Shown: piece by piece, positions 24,681-33,668 of the stretch
How the letters are laid out: the number at the start of each line of letters is the position of its first letter
Numbering within the stretch: the first letter of the stretch is position 1
NCBI GenBank assembly: GCA_964568625.1
Contig: CAZMQG010000010.1
Location: forward strand, 1 to 56,608
Direction of reading: 5' to 3'
Length of the DNA: 56,608 nt
Source of the DNA: JBAZAX01 sp964568625
Lineage (GTDB): Bacteria; Babelota; Babeliae; Babelales; RVW-14
Notes under the pieces: model-generated
Database searches by the model: none
What the model saw: the letters and a program-made list of their open reading frames with translations, nothing else
What the model was told of the DNA's origin: nothing
Program-made: the position numbers and the translations under genes

Positions 24681-26330
24681 TTAATTTTCTTTAATTTCAA
24701 AGCCTTGAAAAACTTCAAACTCACAATTTTCTTTCCATCCGTTTTTCCCCAATCCGGCTTTTTGACTTAAATTTTCAAGTGTTGTTTGTAGGTTCCAGCC
24801 TAGGCTTGGTGGAACTTGGGGCAGAAATACCGATGATGTAACAATTTGCCCATCGTTACCAACTTTTTTAAGAACTATTCCATCTTTGCCTATTTTAATG
24901 TCTTTATAATTTTCAACTTTCTGTGGATCTGTAAGAATTGTAATATCAATAACAAGATTATCAAGCTCATCTTTTTTGACCGGTGAAAAACGATCATCGT
25001 GAAAAGCGCATGCAACTGCCATTTCTCCAATTACTTGGAATAGTGGTAAATTTGAAGCAAGTCGTCCGATGCAACCGCGTAAATTTCCCTGCTTTGTATT
25101 AAGTGTTACAAAAGCGCCACATGTTTTTTGAAGTGCAGGTGTAATAATCGGATATAAAATGTGATCCGGGAGTTTTGTATTTTCCGGTTTAAACTCATTT
25201 TCTATTTTGTCCCTAACTAAGCGCAATAATGATTTTTTTTCAAATTCAGTGAATTTATCTTTATCGTTTAAGTCAGATATTTTCTGATCTGTAAACATTA
25301 GGCCTACGTAGCTAACGCTGTTATCAAAAATCTTATCTTCAATGGGTGCTAATAATTTTTTTGTATTAATAATATTATTTGAATTTGATCTAGCATTTGT
25401 AAGCTGTGCAGATGTGTAATAGCAAGCCAAACGAGTATTTATAGTTTGGCCTAAGGATTGAAAATGAATGAGTCCCATTAAAATTCTTATTGGATTAGCT
25501 CCGCAAATTGTAACTCCGGTGTCTCTTAAAAATTTATCAAAATTTGGAACGGAATATGTTGAAATTAGATAAGTTGCTACTGAGTCAAGATATCTGATTT
25601 GAGCCAGAGTATCACGAGCAAATGGTTTATAATCATAAGCTTGTCCGTGATGGGTAAAGTCAGAACTTACGATAATTAATGTTTTATCATCAACAATTTT
25701 TTGTAATTGCTGCACTGCTTTGGCGAGATTTTCTTCCGTTAAATTTCCTACAATCAGTGGCACGATTTTAAAATCATTTAAAACTTCTTGTAAAAAAGGC
25801 AATTGAATTTCGATTGCATGTTCTTTATCATGGGCATTTTTCATTACGGTAAATATTTCAGATTTACTTAAAAGTTTAATGGCATTTGTATCAACTTTTA
25901 TTTCGCCGAGTACGGTTTGATATGTATTGTAATCAGGAAGGGAAATTCCGTTTATAAATGTGGTGTGGCTTGGTGCCAAAATTATTACCGTTTTTAAAGT
26001 GTCATTTTTTGCTTCATCTGCTTGTAATAATGACTGATAAGTTGCGGCTGCGCACAGCCCTGAATAATACATGCCGGCATGAGGTACAATTAAAGCTCTG
26101 ACTGAGTTTGGATCAATGACGAAATTAAAATCTTTTTTTGCCTGAGTAAAATATTCTTTTAATGTTTTTATTAGATTAATTTTATTTTGCGGGTACCAGC
26201 CATCGGTTAAATGTGCTGAATGAATTATCGGCTCCTGTTCAGTAGCTTTATTTTTATCGCTATCTTTTGAACATGCTGCAGAAATAAAAATAATTAGTAG
26301 AACAAGTGGTTTGAATTTTGCAAAACGCAT
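24681..26330 (-). CDS. MEMO-AMMECR1 fusion lipoprotein
   Basis: 549 residues with a lipoprotein-type start (VLLIIFISAACSKDSD; candidate lipid-anchor Cys20). Residues about 40-335 are a MEMO1 domain (AmmeMemoRadiSam protein B): IVPHAGMYYSG with His84, APSHTTF, and SSDFTHHG. Residues about 365-545 are an AMMECR1 domain (AmmeMemoRadiSam protein A): RGCIGR at 418-423, AFHDDRFSPV and GWNLQTTLE. The third usual member, a radical SAM enzyme, is not in the window. These three are known to co-occur; a two-domain fusion carrying an export signal is noteworthy because most known versions are cytosolic. The stop abuts the start of the FAD oxidoreductase. Confidence 0.88.
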   Translation of the reverse strand: MRFAKFKPLVLLIIFISAACSKDSDKNKATEQEPIIHSAHLTDGWYPQNKINLIKTLKEYFTQAKKDFNFVIDPNSVRALIVPHAGMYYSGLCAAATYQSLLQADEAKNDTLKTVIILAPSHTTFINGISLPDYNTYQTVLGEIKVDTNAIKLLSKSEIFTVMKNAHDKEHAIEIQLPFLQEVLNDFKIVPLIVGNLTEENLAKAVQQLQKIVDDKTLIIVSSDFTHHGQAYDYKPFARDTLAQIRYLDSVATYLISTYSVPNFDKFLRDTGVTICGANPIRILMGLIHFQSLGQTINTRLACYYTSAQLTNARSNSNNIINTKKLLAPIEDKIFDNSVSYVGLMFTDQKISDLNDKDKFTEFEKKSLLRLVRDKIENEFKPENTKLPDHILYPIITPALQKTCGAFVTLNTKQGNLRGCIGRLASNLPLFQVIGEMAVACAFHDDRFSPVKKDELDNLVIDITILTDPQKVENYKDIKIGKDGIVLKKVGNDGQIVTSSVFLPQVPPSLGWNLQTTLENLSQKAGLGKNGWKENCEFEVFQGFEIKEN

Positions 26331-26596
26331 GAGAATCTCCTTTAATATATCTCTCTTTTAGAACAAAAATCTAAGCAACAATACAACTAGTTATTGAACT
26401 GGCCCAAATCAATAGCATGTTATCACATGATTTATTTAAGAAAAAGTAAGACTTTGAGCTTTCCATTTGCTTAAACCCTAATTTAAATAGTTTCATTGAC
26501 TATTTGTAATCAAATTTAATAACATCTAAATTGAAAGATGACAAATAATAATTTACATAATAGGGGGAAGCAGTCTTTGAGGGAGAGGGCAGTGCG

Positions 26597-28765
26597 ATGA
26601 AAAGCTTAAATGGATCAAAAATATTTATTTTAGTTTTCATGATTTTTGTGATTAAAAGTATTTTTGCAGAAATCCTACCGTTCGACCGGGTCTCTACAGA
26701 TATAGTTTTAACGGATACTGCCTCGAAGCAAAAAAACAGAGAATTTTTAATAATAGATTCAACTCATCGTGAAAGTTTTCTCTATGATCCATTTATACAA
26801 ATATTGAAAGAAGCTAACTGGGATATAAAATATATTGGGTTTGATCAAGTTATGGATCTGGGAGAGCAAGACTTAAATCCAACGTCTCAAGCCGTATTTT
26901 TTATAATAGGAATTGAGTTTTTGAAATCAATGGAAGTCTCTCCTGTGTCCAAAAAGTTTTTGACAATGATTAATAATTTTTGTCAGAATCCAAATAAGCT
27001 TATTGGTTTAATATTCCCATCCCTTAATATTAATCCACAGATAAACTTGGTTGAAAAATTTGGGCCTATTTTTAAACCTATGGGTGTTCAGCCGAATGAG
27101 TTGGGGTTTCAAGTTTTAGATAACACCCTTACTGTTTCACAAAAAGGTCCTGATGATAAGAAAGTTGAAAATTTTATAACATTGGCAAATGCATTTTTAA
27201 CAAGACCTCCTGAAAGTAGACCATTACAGTACCATACTACGCTTAACCAACCTCATGGAGGTATAAGTTTTTACTCACCAAAAATAAATCAACTTCTGTC
27301 AGAATCTTCAGAGTATTTAAAAATTCTTCCGGTTTCTAAAAATTATTTGGATCCGGTGATAAATACAATGCCATATGGAATTTATTGGTTTAATCCAATA
27401 AAACAAAACCATGTCTTTATATCAAATCAGACAATACTTACTTTTTCAGGAATTATGGAAAGCTTTCATTTCTGCCCAAGTGATTTTAATTTACGTAAAG
27501 AGATGTTGATTGGTATAAAAGATATGGTTAATCAAATGCCATCAGCAGAAGCTTTGGATATTACATCAACACAATTGCAAGTTAGCAACACAATTGAAAA
27601 TTTTGGTAAAAAAATAAATAGGAATGTAAGCTATCCCTTGAGAAAGACGGCGTGGATGGAGTTAAACGTTTTTGAGCCTATTCAGTTAGATGTAACGCTT
27701 ACATCAACACAACAAAATTCCCAAATTACAAATCAAAAGGAGCAGCAAGACAAATTAATTGAATTTATTATTAAGGCCAAACTTGATGCTCTTTGGATAA
27801 GTTTGAATCCAAATATGTTTTATAGTCCAATTGCTCGTAAGGCAGGTAAAGAAAAAGCGTTATTAGATGCGGTTACTTTATTTACAAAAAAATTAAAAAT
27901 GGCATCTGACTCATCAGGACAGGCTGTTCCAAAGATTTTAATTGGTTTTGAAATAACGAATAATATTTATGAACCAAATTTACCTAAACCATGTGCACAT
28001 GATGTATATGACAATGTATATAATGATATCCCTGATCCGATAGATCAGAATTTTTGGCGCAATGAAATAGAGATTCCAATCGAAAAATTGGTAGAGCAGT
28101 GGAATAATCCAGAAATATGCAATGGGATTCCTATTTCAGGAATAATGATTGATCTTGAAATGTACTGTAGAAAAACAACCGGAACGTTTTTTTCAACGAT
28201 GGGTTTTAATAATCGTAACTTTAATTTATTTTTGCATAAAAATAGCTTAAAAACACAGCAGATGAAAGTTGCAGAGATGGTACAATTTTTGATTGATAAA
28301 AAAATGGCTAAAAAGTATTTTGATTTTCTTGAAAATCAGGCAGTTGAGATTGGTTCCAATCTCAGACAATCTTTTAATAATAAAATTAACAATTGTATCA
28401 TAGCGTGCTACATGCCAAATATTTTAATAAACTGGTTCTACAAAGGCTTATACAAAGGACTTAATGCGGCAGAGAAGCCGGTTCATCTCTTTTCTTTTAA
28501 TGCAGAGTATTTGAATCATCAAAAATGGTTTGATGACAATAAAATAAATGCAACACATTCAAGTGTTTTACTGCTTTCAAAAATAACAGATAAGAAATCA
28601 TATGAATGGATAAAAAATATTTTAAATAATCACAATGGAGTTTGGTTTAATCGATATTCCAGACTTGTTGAACCTAAAACAAGCGATTGGACCGCTGTCG
28701 AAAAACCGCAGATTGCGCAAGATCAGTACCCTGGATTTGTTGAGTATATTGGGCAAGTGAATTAA
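26597..28765 (+). CDS. large secreted protein of unknown function
   Basis: 722 residues. Signal peptide 1-24 (FILVFMIFVIKSIFA). The region about 30-300 looks like an alpha/beta domain (REFLIIDSTHRESFLYDPF, IIGIEFLKS). From about 355 onward the pattern of beta strands and helices, with DALWISLNP near 395 and GIMIDLEMYCRK near 515, suggests a TIM-barrel-like fold, and the acidic DLE pair would suit a glycoside hydrolase. I do not recognise the family and no catalytic pair can be assigned with confidence. Start follows a GGGAGAGGGC site. Divergent from the MEMO operon; trxA starts 88 bases after it. Confidence 0.7.
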   Translation: MKSLNGSKIFILVFMIFVIKSIFAEILPFDRVSTDIVLTDTASKQKNREFLIIDSTHRESFLYDPFIQILKEANWDIKYIGFDQVMDLGEQDLNPTSQAVFFIIGIEFLKSMEVSPVSKKFLTMINNFCQNPNKLIGLIFPSLNINPQINLVEKFGPIFKPMGVQPNELGFQVLDNTLTVSQKGPDDKKVENFITLANAFLTRPPESRPLQYHTTLNQPHGGISFYSPKINQLLSESSEYLKILPVSKNYLDPVINTMPYGIYWFNPIKQNHVFISNQTILTFSGIMESFHFCPSDFNLRKEMLIGIKDMVNQMPSAEALDITSTQLQVSNTIENFGKKINRNVSYPLRKTAWMELNVFEPIQLDVTLTSTQQNSQITNQKEQQDKLIEFIIKAKLDALWISLNPNMFYSPIARKAGKEKALLDAVTLFTKKLKMASDSSGQAVPKILIGFEITNNIYEPNLPKPCAHDVYDNVYNDIPDPIDQNFWRNEIEIPIEKLVEQWNNPEICNGIPISGIMIDLEMYCRKTTGTFFSTMGFNNRNFNLFLHKNSLKTQQMKVAEMVQFLIDKKMAKKYFDFLENQAVEIGSNLRQSFNNKINNCIIACYMPNILINWFYKGLYKGLNAAEKPVHLFSFNAEYLNHQKWFDDNKINATHSSVLLLSKITDKKSYEWIKNILNNHNGVWFNRYSRLVEPKTSDWTAVEKPQIAQDQYPGFVEYIGQVN

Positions 28766-28853
28766 CTGGTGCAATTTTATCTCATATTTACTATACTAAC
28801 TCTAGATTTTGTTTATTTGATTAATCCTCAAATTTTTTACGAGGAGTTTTGAT

Positions 28854-29177
28854 ATGGTTATGATAGCAACAACTCAAAATTTTGAGCAAGAAATTTTGAA
28901 GTCTTCGCAGCCAGCTGTAGTTGATTTTTATGCAACATGGTGTGGCCCTTGCAAAATGATGGCGCCTGTTTTAGATGAGGTAGCAGGAGAGCTTTGGACA
29001 AAATACAAGTTTGCCAAAGTTAATATTGACGAAGAGCGAGAAGTGGCTGTAAAGCACAATGTTTCATCTATTCCAACATTTTTATTCATTAAAAATGGTG
29101 TTGTAGTTGGACGTGAAACCGGATTTATGAGCAAAGATACGCTCAAAAGTAAAATTCAAAATTACTTTGAAAAATAA
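28854..29177 (+). CDS. trxA: thioredoxin
   Basis: 107 residues. Small dithiol carrier that keeps cytoplasmic protein cysteines reduced. VVDFYATWCGPCKMM holds the active-site pair Cys30/Cys33 and IPTFLFIKNG the conserved cis-proline. All hallmarks are intact. The ATG follows GAGGAG. Upstream AT-rich sequence includes a TATACT (28792-28797) that could be its -10, but a -35 at the right distance is poor. A hairpin terminator follows. Confidence 0.97.
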   Translation: MVMIATTQNFEQEILKSSQPAVVDFYATWCGPCKMMAPVLDEVAGELWTKYKFAKVNIDEEREVAVKHNVSSIPTFLFIKNGVVVGRETGFMSKDTLKSKIQNYFEK

Positions 29178-29222
29178 AAAAAATTTTATTTGATTAATTC
29201 AAATAATTCTTATCGAACAATT

Positions 29223-29252
29223 AAAATAGGCCAGAATTAACTGGCCTATTTT
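29223..29252. terminator. bidirectional terminator after trxA
   Basis: Perfect 12-bp stem AAAATAGGCCAG/CTGGCCTATTTT with a 6-base loop and flanking T and A tracts, between the convergent trxA and CYTH genes. Confidence 0.85.
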
Positions 29253-29253
29253 G

Positions 29254-29847
29254 TTATAAAATTACTTTTTCGCCAAAGTTAGATTTTGGATTCAAAATCA
29301 TGCAGAGATACCCACGATCGAACTGGATAAAATCCGTAATCCCGATTTTTTTGAGCAGATCATAAATTAGACTTTTTCCTTGTATTGGATCTTGCTCATC
29401 TGATTTTAATTCGATTTCAATAAATTCGCCTAAATTTTTAACACTATCAAAAACAATCTCAAAATCTTCGTATTGAAAGATTTCCCTTGTTTTATAAATA
29501 ATAACTTGGTCGGTAAATCCGCGTTTTTTTAGAATTTGTATAATTGCTTCGCCTTCTGGAGTAACCGCTTCGTTTTCTTCAACGCTTATAGTTCTACCGT
29601 TTTCATCAATTACTCTTTTTTTGTTGCATAAGAAATAAACATTATCAATTTGTCTGACACGCCAAAATTCAAGTGGATCCTTGAATCCTTCAGGGCTAAT
29701 CTTATAAAGACTTTTTTTAGGATTATCCAGGTAATAATCAATTATCTGCAACTTATCCATAAATTTTGCATTTTGGATAAGCCATTTTCTTAATTGTTCT
29801 GTCTTGTTATTTTCTAATTTAATTTTTATTTCTATTTCTTTTGGCAT
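29254..29847 (-). CDS. CYTH-domain protein (class IV adenylate cyclase/thiamine triphosphatase-like)
   Basis: 197 residues. CYTH proteins form a triphosphate tunnel and act on polyphosphate or nucleoside triphosphate substrates. Visible marks: the EIEIKIKL ExExK motif at the N-terminus, RVRQ near residue 65, a basic KKRVIDENGRT, and a long run of alternating charged residues (FEIVFDSVKNLGEFIEIEL) that fits the tunnel strands. Length suits the CyaB group. Whether it makes cAMP, hydrolyses thiamine triphosphate or does something else is not decidable here. Transcribed alone on the minus strand. Confidence 0.85.
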   Translation of the reverse strand: MPKEIEIKIKLENNKTEQLRKWLIQNAKFMDKLQIIDYYLDNPKKSLYKISPEGFKDPLEFWRVRQIDNVYFLCNKKRVIDENGRTISVEENEAVTPEGEAIIQILKKRGFTDQVIIYKTREIFQYEDFEIVFDSVKNLGEFIEIELKSDEQDPIQGKSLIYDLLKKIGITDFIQFDRGYLCMILNPKSNFGEKVIL

Positions 29848-29903
29848 GAATATTGTTCCATAATTTTTAATGTCGATAATTTAATATTGAATTTATATTA
29901 AAT

Positions 29904-31550
29904 TTAGTCGTTTGTCTCGGAGCTATAATTATTTTCGATTTGATTGTTGCCAATAATTTTTTCGGATAGAGTAGCAACCAATTTTGATGGTTTAAAACCT
30001 TCTTGCTCACTTAAAATAGCATCTTCTGATATAAGCTTTTCAAGCGATATTGATATAAAACTTCCGCCTGTAGTTTCTATTGTCATAAATTTTTGTGTTT
30101 GCAAGATAGCGTTTCTTGCATCATCAAGATTAGCGACTTTTATACCATTAATTTTTTTTATTATTGGATCTGCGGGTATTCCTATTCCCGGATATATTTC
30201 TTTGATGCATCGACTATTTTCTATTTCTGATCCCGGAATAATGTAGGAAATTATAACTTTTGAGTCAAATCTATTTTGTGGTTTTTCATATTTTGTGAAA
30301 CTTGAAATATCAGCAAGGCTTGAGCCAGCATATCGGGATTTCAATAAATTTGCCTGTATGGCTTTTGCTATTTCAATTTGGTTTAAATTTAGTTCTGTTA
30401 TAACCAACCCGCCAATTACCTCATAAGAGGGAAGTTCTTCATATCCCTCATGATATTCTTTTATTTCGAACGAGTTTCCCTGTTCTATTATAAATTCAAC
30501 ATTTATGTGTTTATTATCTCTCAAAATATCAAATCGTACACTACTTTCAAGTTCAAGAGCATTCAAATAATCCATTAATGATATGCGATTTTGTATGTAT
30601 CCATACCTGTCGACGGGTTCGTTGTTTATTGCGCAAATAATATCATTTTTTTTCAAGCCAGCCTGTTCGCAAAGAGAGTTTTTATATATTTTTGTTACTA
30701 AGACACCACATTGTTCTGATAGTCTTAAATAATCAATTAAATCTTGATTAATTGGCTGAAAAGTAATGCCCCAGTAAGGTCTGCATACAATTTTTGATTT
30801 TCTCAGGTGAGGAATCAGCTTTTTTGCATTATTGATCGGTATTAGGTATGCAATTCCTTCAATTTCTGTTCCAACATTTTTAAGTACGCATATTCCAATA
30901 ACTTTGCCAAATTTATTTAAGAAAGGTCCGCCGGAATTACCGGGATTTACGGGCGTTGTAGTCTGAATGCATTCTCCGATATGTGTGCTTTCACGTCCGG
31001 AAACGTCACCGCATGAGCTTTTTACAGTCTCTTTTCCTTGCGGATATCCAAGCGTCATAATCTTTTGAGCTTCTACGAGTTCATCAGAATTGCCAATTTC
31101 CAGATATGGAAGTTCGTTGACTTTTAATAGATTTTTTATTTTTATGCAGTCTTCATTTTTTAATCTTAATAAAGCAATGTCTTGCTCCGGACATCCTCCG
31201 ACATATTCTAATTCGAATCTTTCTTTGGATAATGCCGGATGTTGGATAAAAAGTTTTACTGCCTTATCAACAACATGAAAGTTGGTTAAAATTTCGCCGT
31301 CTTGATTAATTATGAATCCTGTTCCACATCCTCCACCGTCTTCGGGTGTTTTATATCTTACAAATTGAGATGGTTCCTTTGTGTATGAAAAAATTTGTAC
31401 GACTGCGCTTCTGCTTTTTTCGTTTATCTGAGCCCAGGATAATTTTTCGTGATTATAACTTTGTGATTGGGTTGTGTTATTTTCGGCATTTAAATTTATT
31501 AAACACATTGAAAAAATTGTTATAACAAGTAGATATATTTTATTTTTCAC
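29904..31550 (-). CDS. HtrA/DegP-type periplasmic serine protease with PDZ domains
   Basis: 548 residues. Signal peptide 1-22. The trypsin-like domain keeps the full catalytic triad: His92 in TNFHVVD, Asp124 in EQDIALLRL, Ser206 in PGNSGGP. Two PDZ-like domains follow: one with WGITFQPI and GVLVTKIYKNSLCEQAGL near 265-300, and a second near 440-510 with a GIGIPADPIIKKINGIKV motif. The sequence is more diverged than DegP, with cysteines around the active site (GGGCGTGF) and a longer linker. Probable role is quality control or processing of exported proteins, including the many secreted proteins here. Single gene. Confidence 0.88.
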   Translation of the reverse strand: MKNKIYLLVITIFSMCLINLNAENNTTQSQSYNHEKLSWAQINEKSRSAVVQIFSYTKEPSQFVRYKTPEDGGGCGTGFIINQDGEILTNFHVVDKAVKLFIQHPALSKERFELEYVGGCPEQDIALLRLKNEDCIKIKNLLKVNELPYLEIGNSDELVEAQKIMTLGYPQGKETVKSSCGDVSGRESTHIGECIQTTTPVNPGNSGGPFLNKFGKVIGICVLKNVGTEIEGIAYLIPINNAKKLIPHLRKSKIVCRPYWGITFQPINQDLIDYLRLSEQCGVLVTKIYKNSLCEQAGLKKNDIICAINNEPVDRYGYIQNRISLMDYLNALELESSVRFDILRDNKHINVEFIIEQGNSFEIKEYHEGYEELPSYEVIGGLVITELNLNQIEIAKAIQANLLKSRYAGSSLADISSFTKYEKPQNRFDSKVIISYIIPGSEIENSRCIKEIYPGIGIPADPIIKKINGIKVANLDDARNAILQTQKFMTIETTGGSFISISLEKLISEDAILSEQEGFKPSKLVATLSEKIIGNNQIENNYSSETND

Positions 31551-31630
31551 AGAAGAGCCCTTTCTTAATTAAATAAGCTGTTATCCAATAGCTTAAAGAT
31601 ATGGTAAAAAGCTACTCGTTACAAATTTTT

Positions 31631-31683
31631 AAAAAAATTATGAATAAACATTGAGCATATAATTTGTACGCTTAATGTTTATT
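31631..31683 (-). terminator. terminator of the minus-strand glycan operon
   Basis: 14-bp stem AATAAACATTGAGC (31643-31656) with GCTTAATGTTTATT (31670-31683, one wobble), loop of 13 bases, followed on the minus strand by a T7 run a few bases further. It begins 17 bases after the stop of the last gene of the operon. Confidence 0.6.
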
Positions 31684-31699
31684 TCAATCTGAAATAAAG

Positions 31700-33013
31700 C
31701 TACAGGCAGTTTGTCTTAAATTCGGGACTGTTTGATTTTGCGATAAAGATGTCTTGATCTATTAAATTAAATATCTTTTTGAGCTCTGGGTATATATTGG
31801 TAAAACCAATTTTGAAAAAGTTTTCAATTCTATCAATCGAATAATTTTCCGAAACAAATTTTTGTGAATTTATAGACATTACGCAAAGTTTTTCTTTATT
31901 TGTCAGAATTGATATGGCTTGTTTTGCCATTTCTTCATCATCATTTATTTCGACAAGATGCCCTGTTAAATCATTAATTACATAATCTGCCGGTCCACCA
32001 CAATTTGTTGATACAATTGGAATTCCATGTAAAAGAGCTTCTAGCCCAACAATTCCAAATCCTTCTTGATATGATGTGATTAGCATTAATGAGGCTCTTT
32101 GATAAAGAGATTCAAGATCGCTTGCGCTTACTTGCCCTGTGAATATTACATTTTGGAAAAAAGGAAATTTGACGAATTCTTTAATTCGATTGTGTTCAGG
32201 GGCTTTTCCGACTACATATAATTTTGCATTTGGCATAAATCTGCTTATTTTGCTAAATGTTCGTAAAAGCATTTCAATGTTTTTTCTTGGGTCGCTAAAT
32301 CTTCCAACCGCTATAATAATGTTTTCATCTTTTATTTTTAACTTAGGAAGCGGATTACATTCGATTGGATGGCCGCAACACATGATTTTAGAAGATGGAT
32401 TTTGTATGATTTTTTCGAATTCTTTTTTTGAATAGTTACTTAGGGCCCAAATAAAATTGGATTTCTCAAGAATTTGTTTTTCAATCAGTTGCATTTTTTT
32501 ATTGGCTACCCTATCTATGACATATCTTATTCCTCTGAGTTCATCAACACGTCGGGCACGGTCATCGTTATAGGGAGTCGAGATTAACATTCCAAATTTT
32601 TTATTTAAAAGTGCAAGTGGATGTGCGCAGATGCATGTTCCGCTGACAGCCAAAAAGTAATCATATCCTTCAAGTTGTTTTTCCCAAAATTTTAAATTAA
32701 ATTTATAATGGCCCGGTTCCCAAAAAGCCCATCTAGAGCCGATTTCTATGCATTTCATTCCAAAATAATTTAAAGCTTGTACGTTTGATGTGAATTTTAA
32801 ATTTTTCAGACTTGTTGAAATAGCAGGCTCGAATCCAAGAAAGAATACTGTAGGATCAAAGTATTTTTGACAAAAATCGTGGGCTACCTTTAATGAGGAT
32901 AGAACTCCGCCGTACCCATAACTATTTTTTAAAGAAAGAATAGCAATTTTGGGTTTTTTGATAAAGCTACCATTCCTGGAGGTATTGTCTTGAAATTCTC
33001 GTTGATTAATCAT
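31700..33013 (-). CDS. glycosyltransferase family 4
   Basis: 437 residues, GT-B fold, uses nucleotide-sugar donors in the cytoplasm. The C-terminal donor site has IIAVGRFSDPRKNIEML and the acidic motif YQEGFGIVGLEALLHGIPIVSTNCGGPADY. Its N-terminal half carries GGVLSSLKVAHDFC near residue 35. Last gene of a five-gene operon that runs from UXS; its first 8 bases overlap the end of the methyltransferase upstream. Terminator follows. Acceptor and sugar not known. Confidence 0.85.
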   Translation of the reverse strand: MINQREFQDNTSRNGSFIKKPKIAILSLKNSYGYGGVLSSLKVAHDFCQKYFDPTVFFLGFEPAISTSLKNLKFTSNVQALNYFGMKCIEIGSRWAFWEPGHYKFNLKFWEKQLEGYDYFLAVSGTCICAHPLALLNKKFGMLISTPYNDDRARRVDELRGIRYVIDRVANKKMQLIEKQILEKSNFIWALSNYSKKEFEKIIQNPSSKIMCCGHPIECNPLPKLKIKDENIIIAVGRFSDPRKNIEMLLRTFSKISRFMPNAKLYVVGKAPEHNRIKEFVKFPFFQNVIFTGQVSASDLESLYQRASLMLITSYQEGFGIVGLEALLHGIPIVSTNCGGPADYVINDLTGHLVEINDDEEMAKQAISILTNKEKLCVMSINSQKFVSENYSIDRIENFFKIGFTNIYPELKKIFNLIDQDIFIAKSNSPEFKTNCL

Positions 33014-33668
33014 TTATCGCCTTTTTTGCAACAAAAAATAGATCTGATTTTAAAATTTCTATATTTATTAATCCTACTCTTCTGAGGATTCCAATAATTT
33101 TTTTAATTAAAAATCGTGTATGTTTGGGGAAAAATTCTGCGATTACTTGGGGATTGATTCCCCCGTTTAGTTCAACTTTTTTTATATCAAATCCTGCAGC
33201 GCTTAATTTTGAATAAATTGTCTCAGGTAAGTAATATCTCTTGTGTGTTAAATCAGAACGATGATAAAAAGTTAAGTTGTAATATGGTAAAAATTTATCA
33301 TTGTCATGTGGCACACTACCTATTACTACGCCCCCATTTTTACATATTCTGTTTAATTCATTGATTAATTGAGTTTCGTTTTGAATGTGTTCAATTACAT
33401 CAAATGCTATTATTGTATCAAAAGATTGATCTTGAAATGGGAATGTTGATTCTAAATTTAGTTTTAAATATCCGATATGAGAAGGATTTTGTTCCAAATC
33501 AATATAATCGACTGCTGTAATATTTAAATTAGGGTTTTGTTGAAGTATCCACTGGCTATAAAAACATTGGCCGGAGCCGACATCTAAAATTGATTGGCCC
33601 TGTAGGAAATTTTTTATATACGATAATTTTATGTCTGACAGGTTATTATTCGATGTATCTTTTTTCAT
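33006..33668 (-). CDS. class I SAM-dependent methyltransferase
   Basis: 220 residues. Motif I ILDVGSGQCFYS at about 27-38 binds S-adenosylmethionine; the acidic post-I VDYIDLEQ and motif DTIIAFDVIEHI near 89-100 follow the Methyltransf_11 pattern. The tail has a hydrophobic-basic helix (LIKKIIGILRRVG) that may touch the membrane. Overlaps both neighbours by a few bases (ATGA at 33665-33668), so coupled in the glycan operon. Probably O-methylates a sugar; substrate unknown. Confidence 0.85.
   Translation of the reverse strand: MKKDTSNNNLSDIKLSYIKNFLQGQSILDVGSGQCFYSQWILQQNPNLNITAVDYIDLEQNPSHIGYLKLNLESTFPFQDQSFDTIIAFDVIEHIQNETQLINELNRICKNGGVVIGSVPHDNDKFLPYYNLTFYHRSDLTHKRYYLPETIYSKLSAAGFDIKKVELNGGINPQVIAEFFPKHTRFLIKKIIGILRRVGLINIEILKSDLFFVAKKAIND

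Noticed and set aside
31700..33013. C-terminal Cys in the GT4 protein (ends TNCL)
   Set aside because: Cys is second from the end, not fourth, and the protein is cytoplasmic; not a CaaX box.
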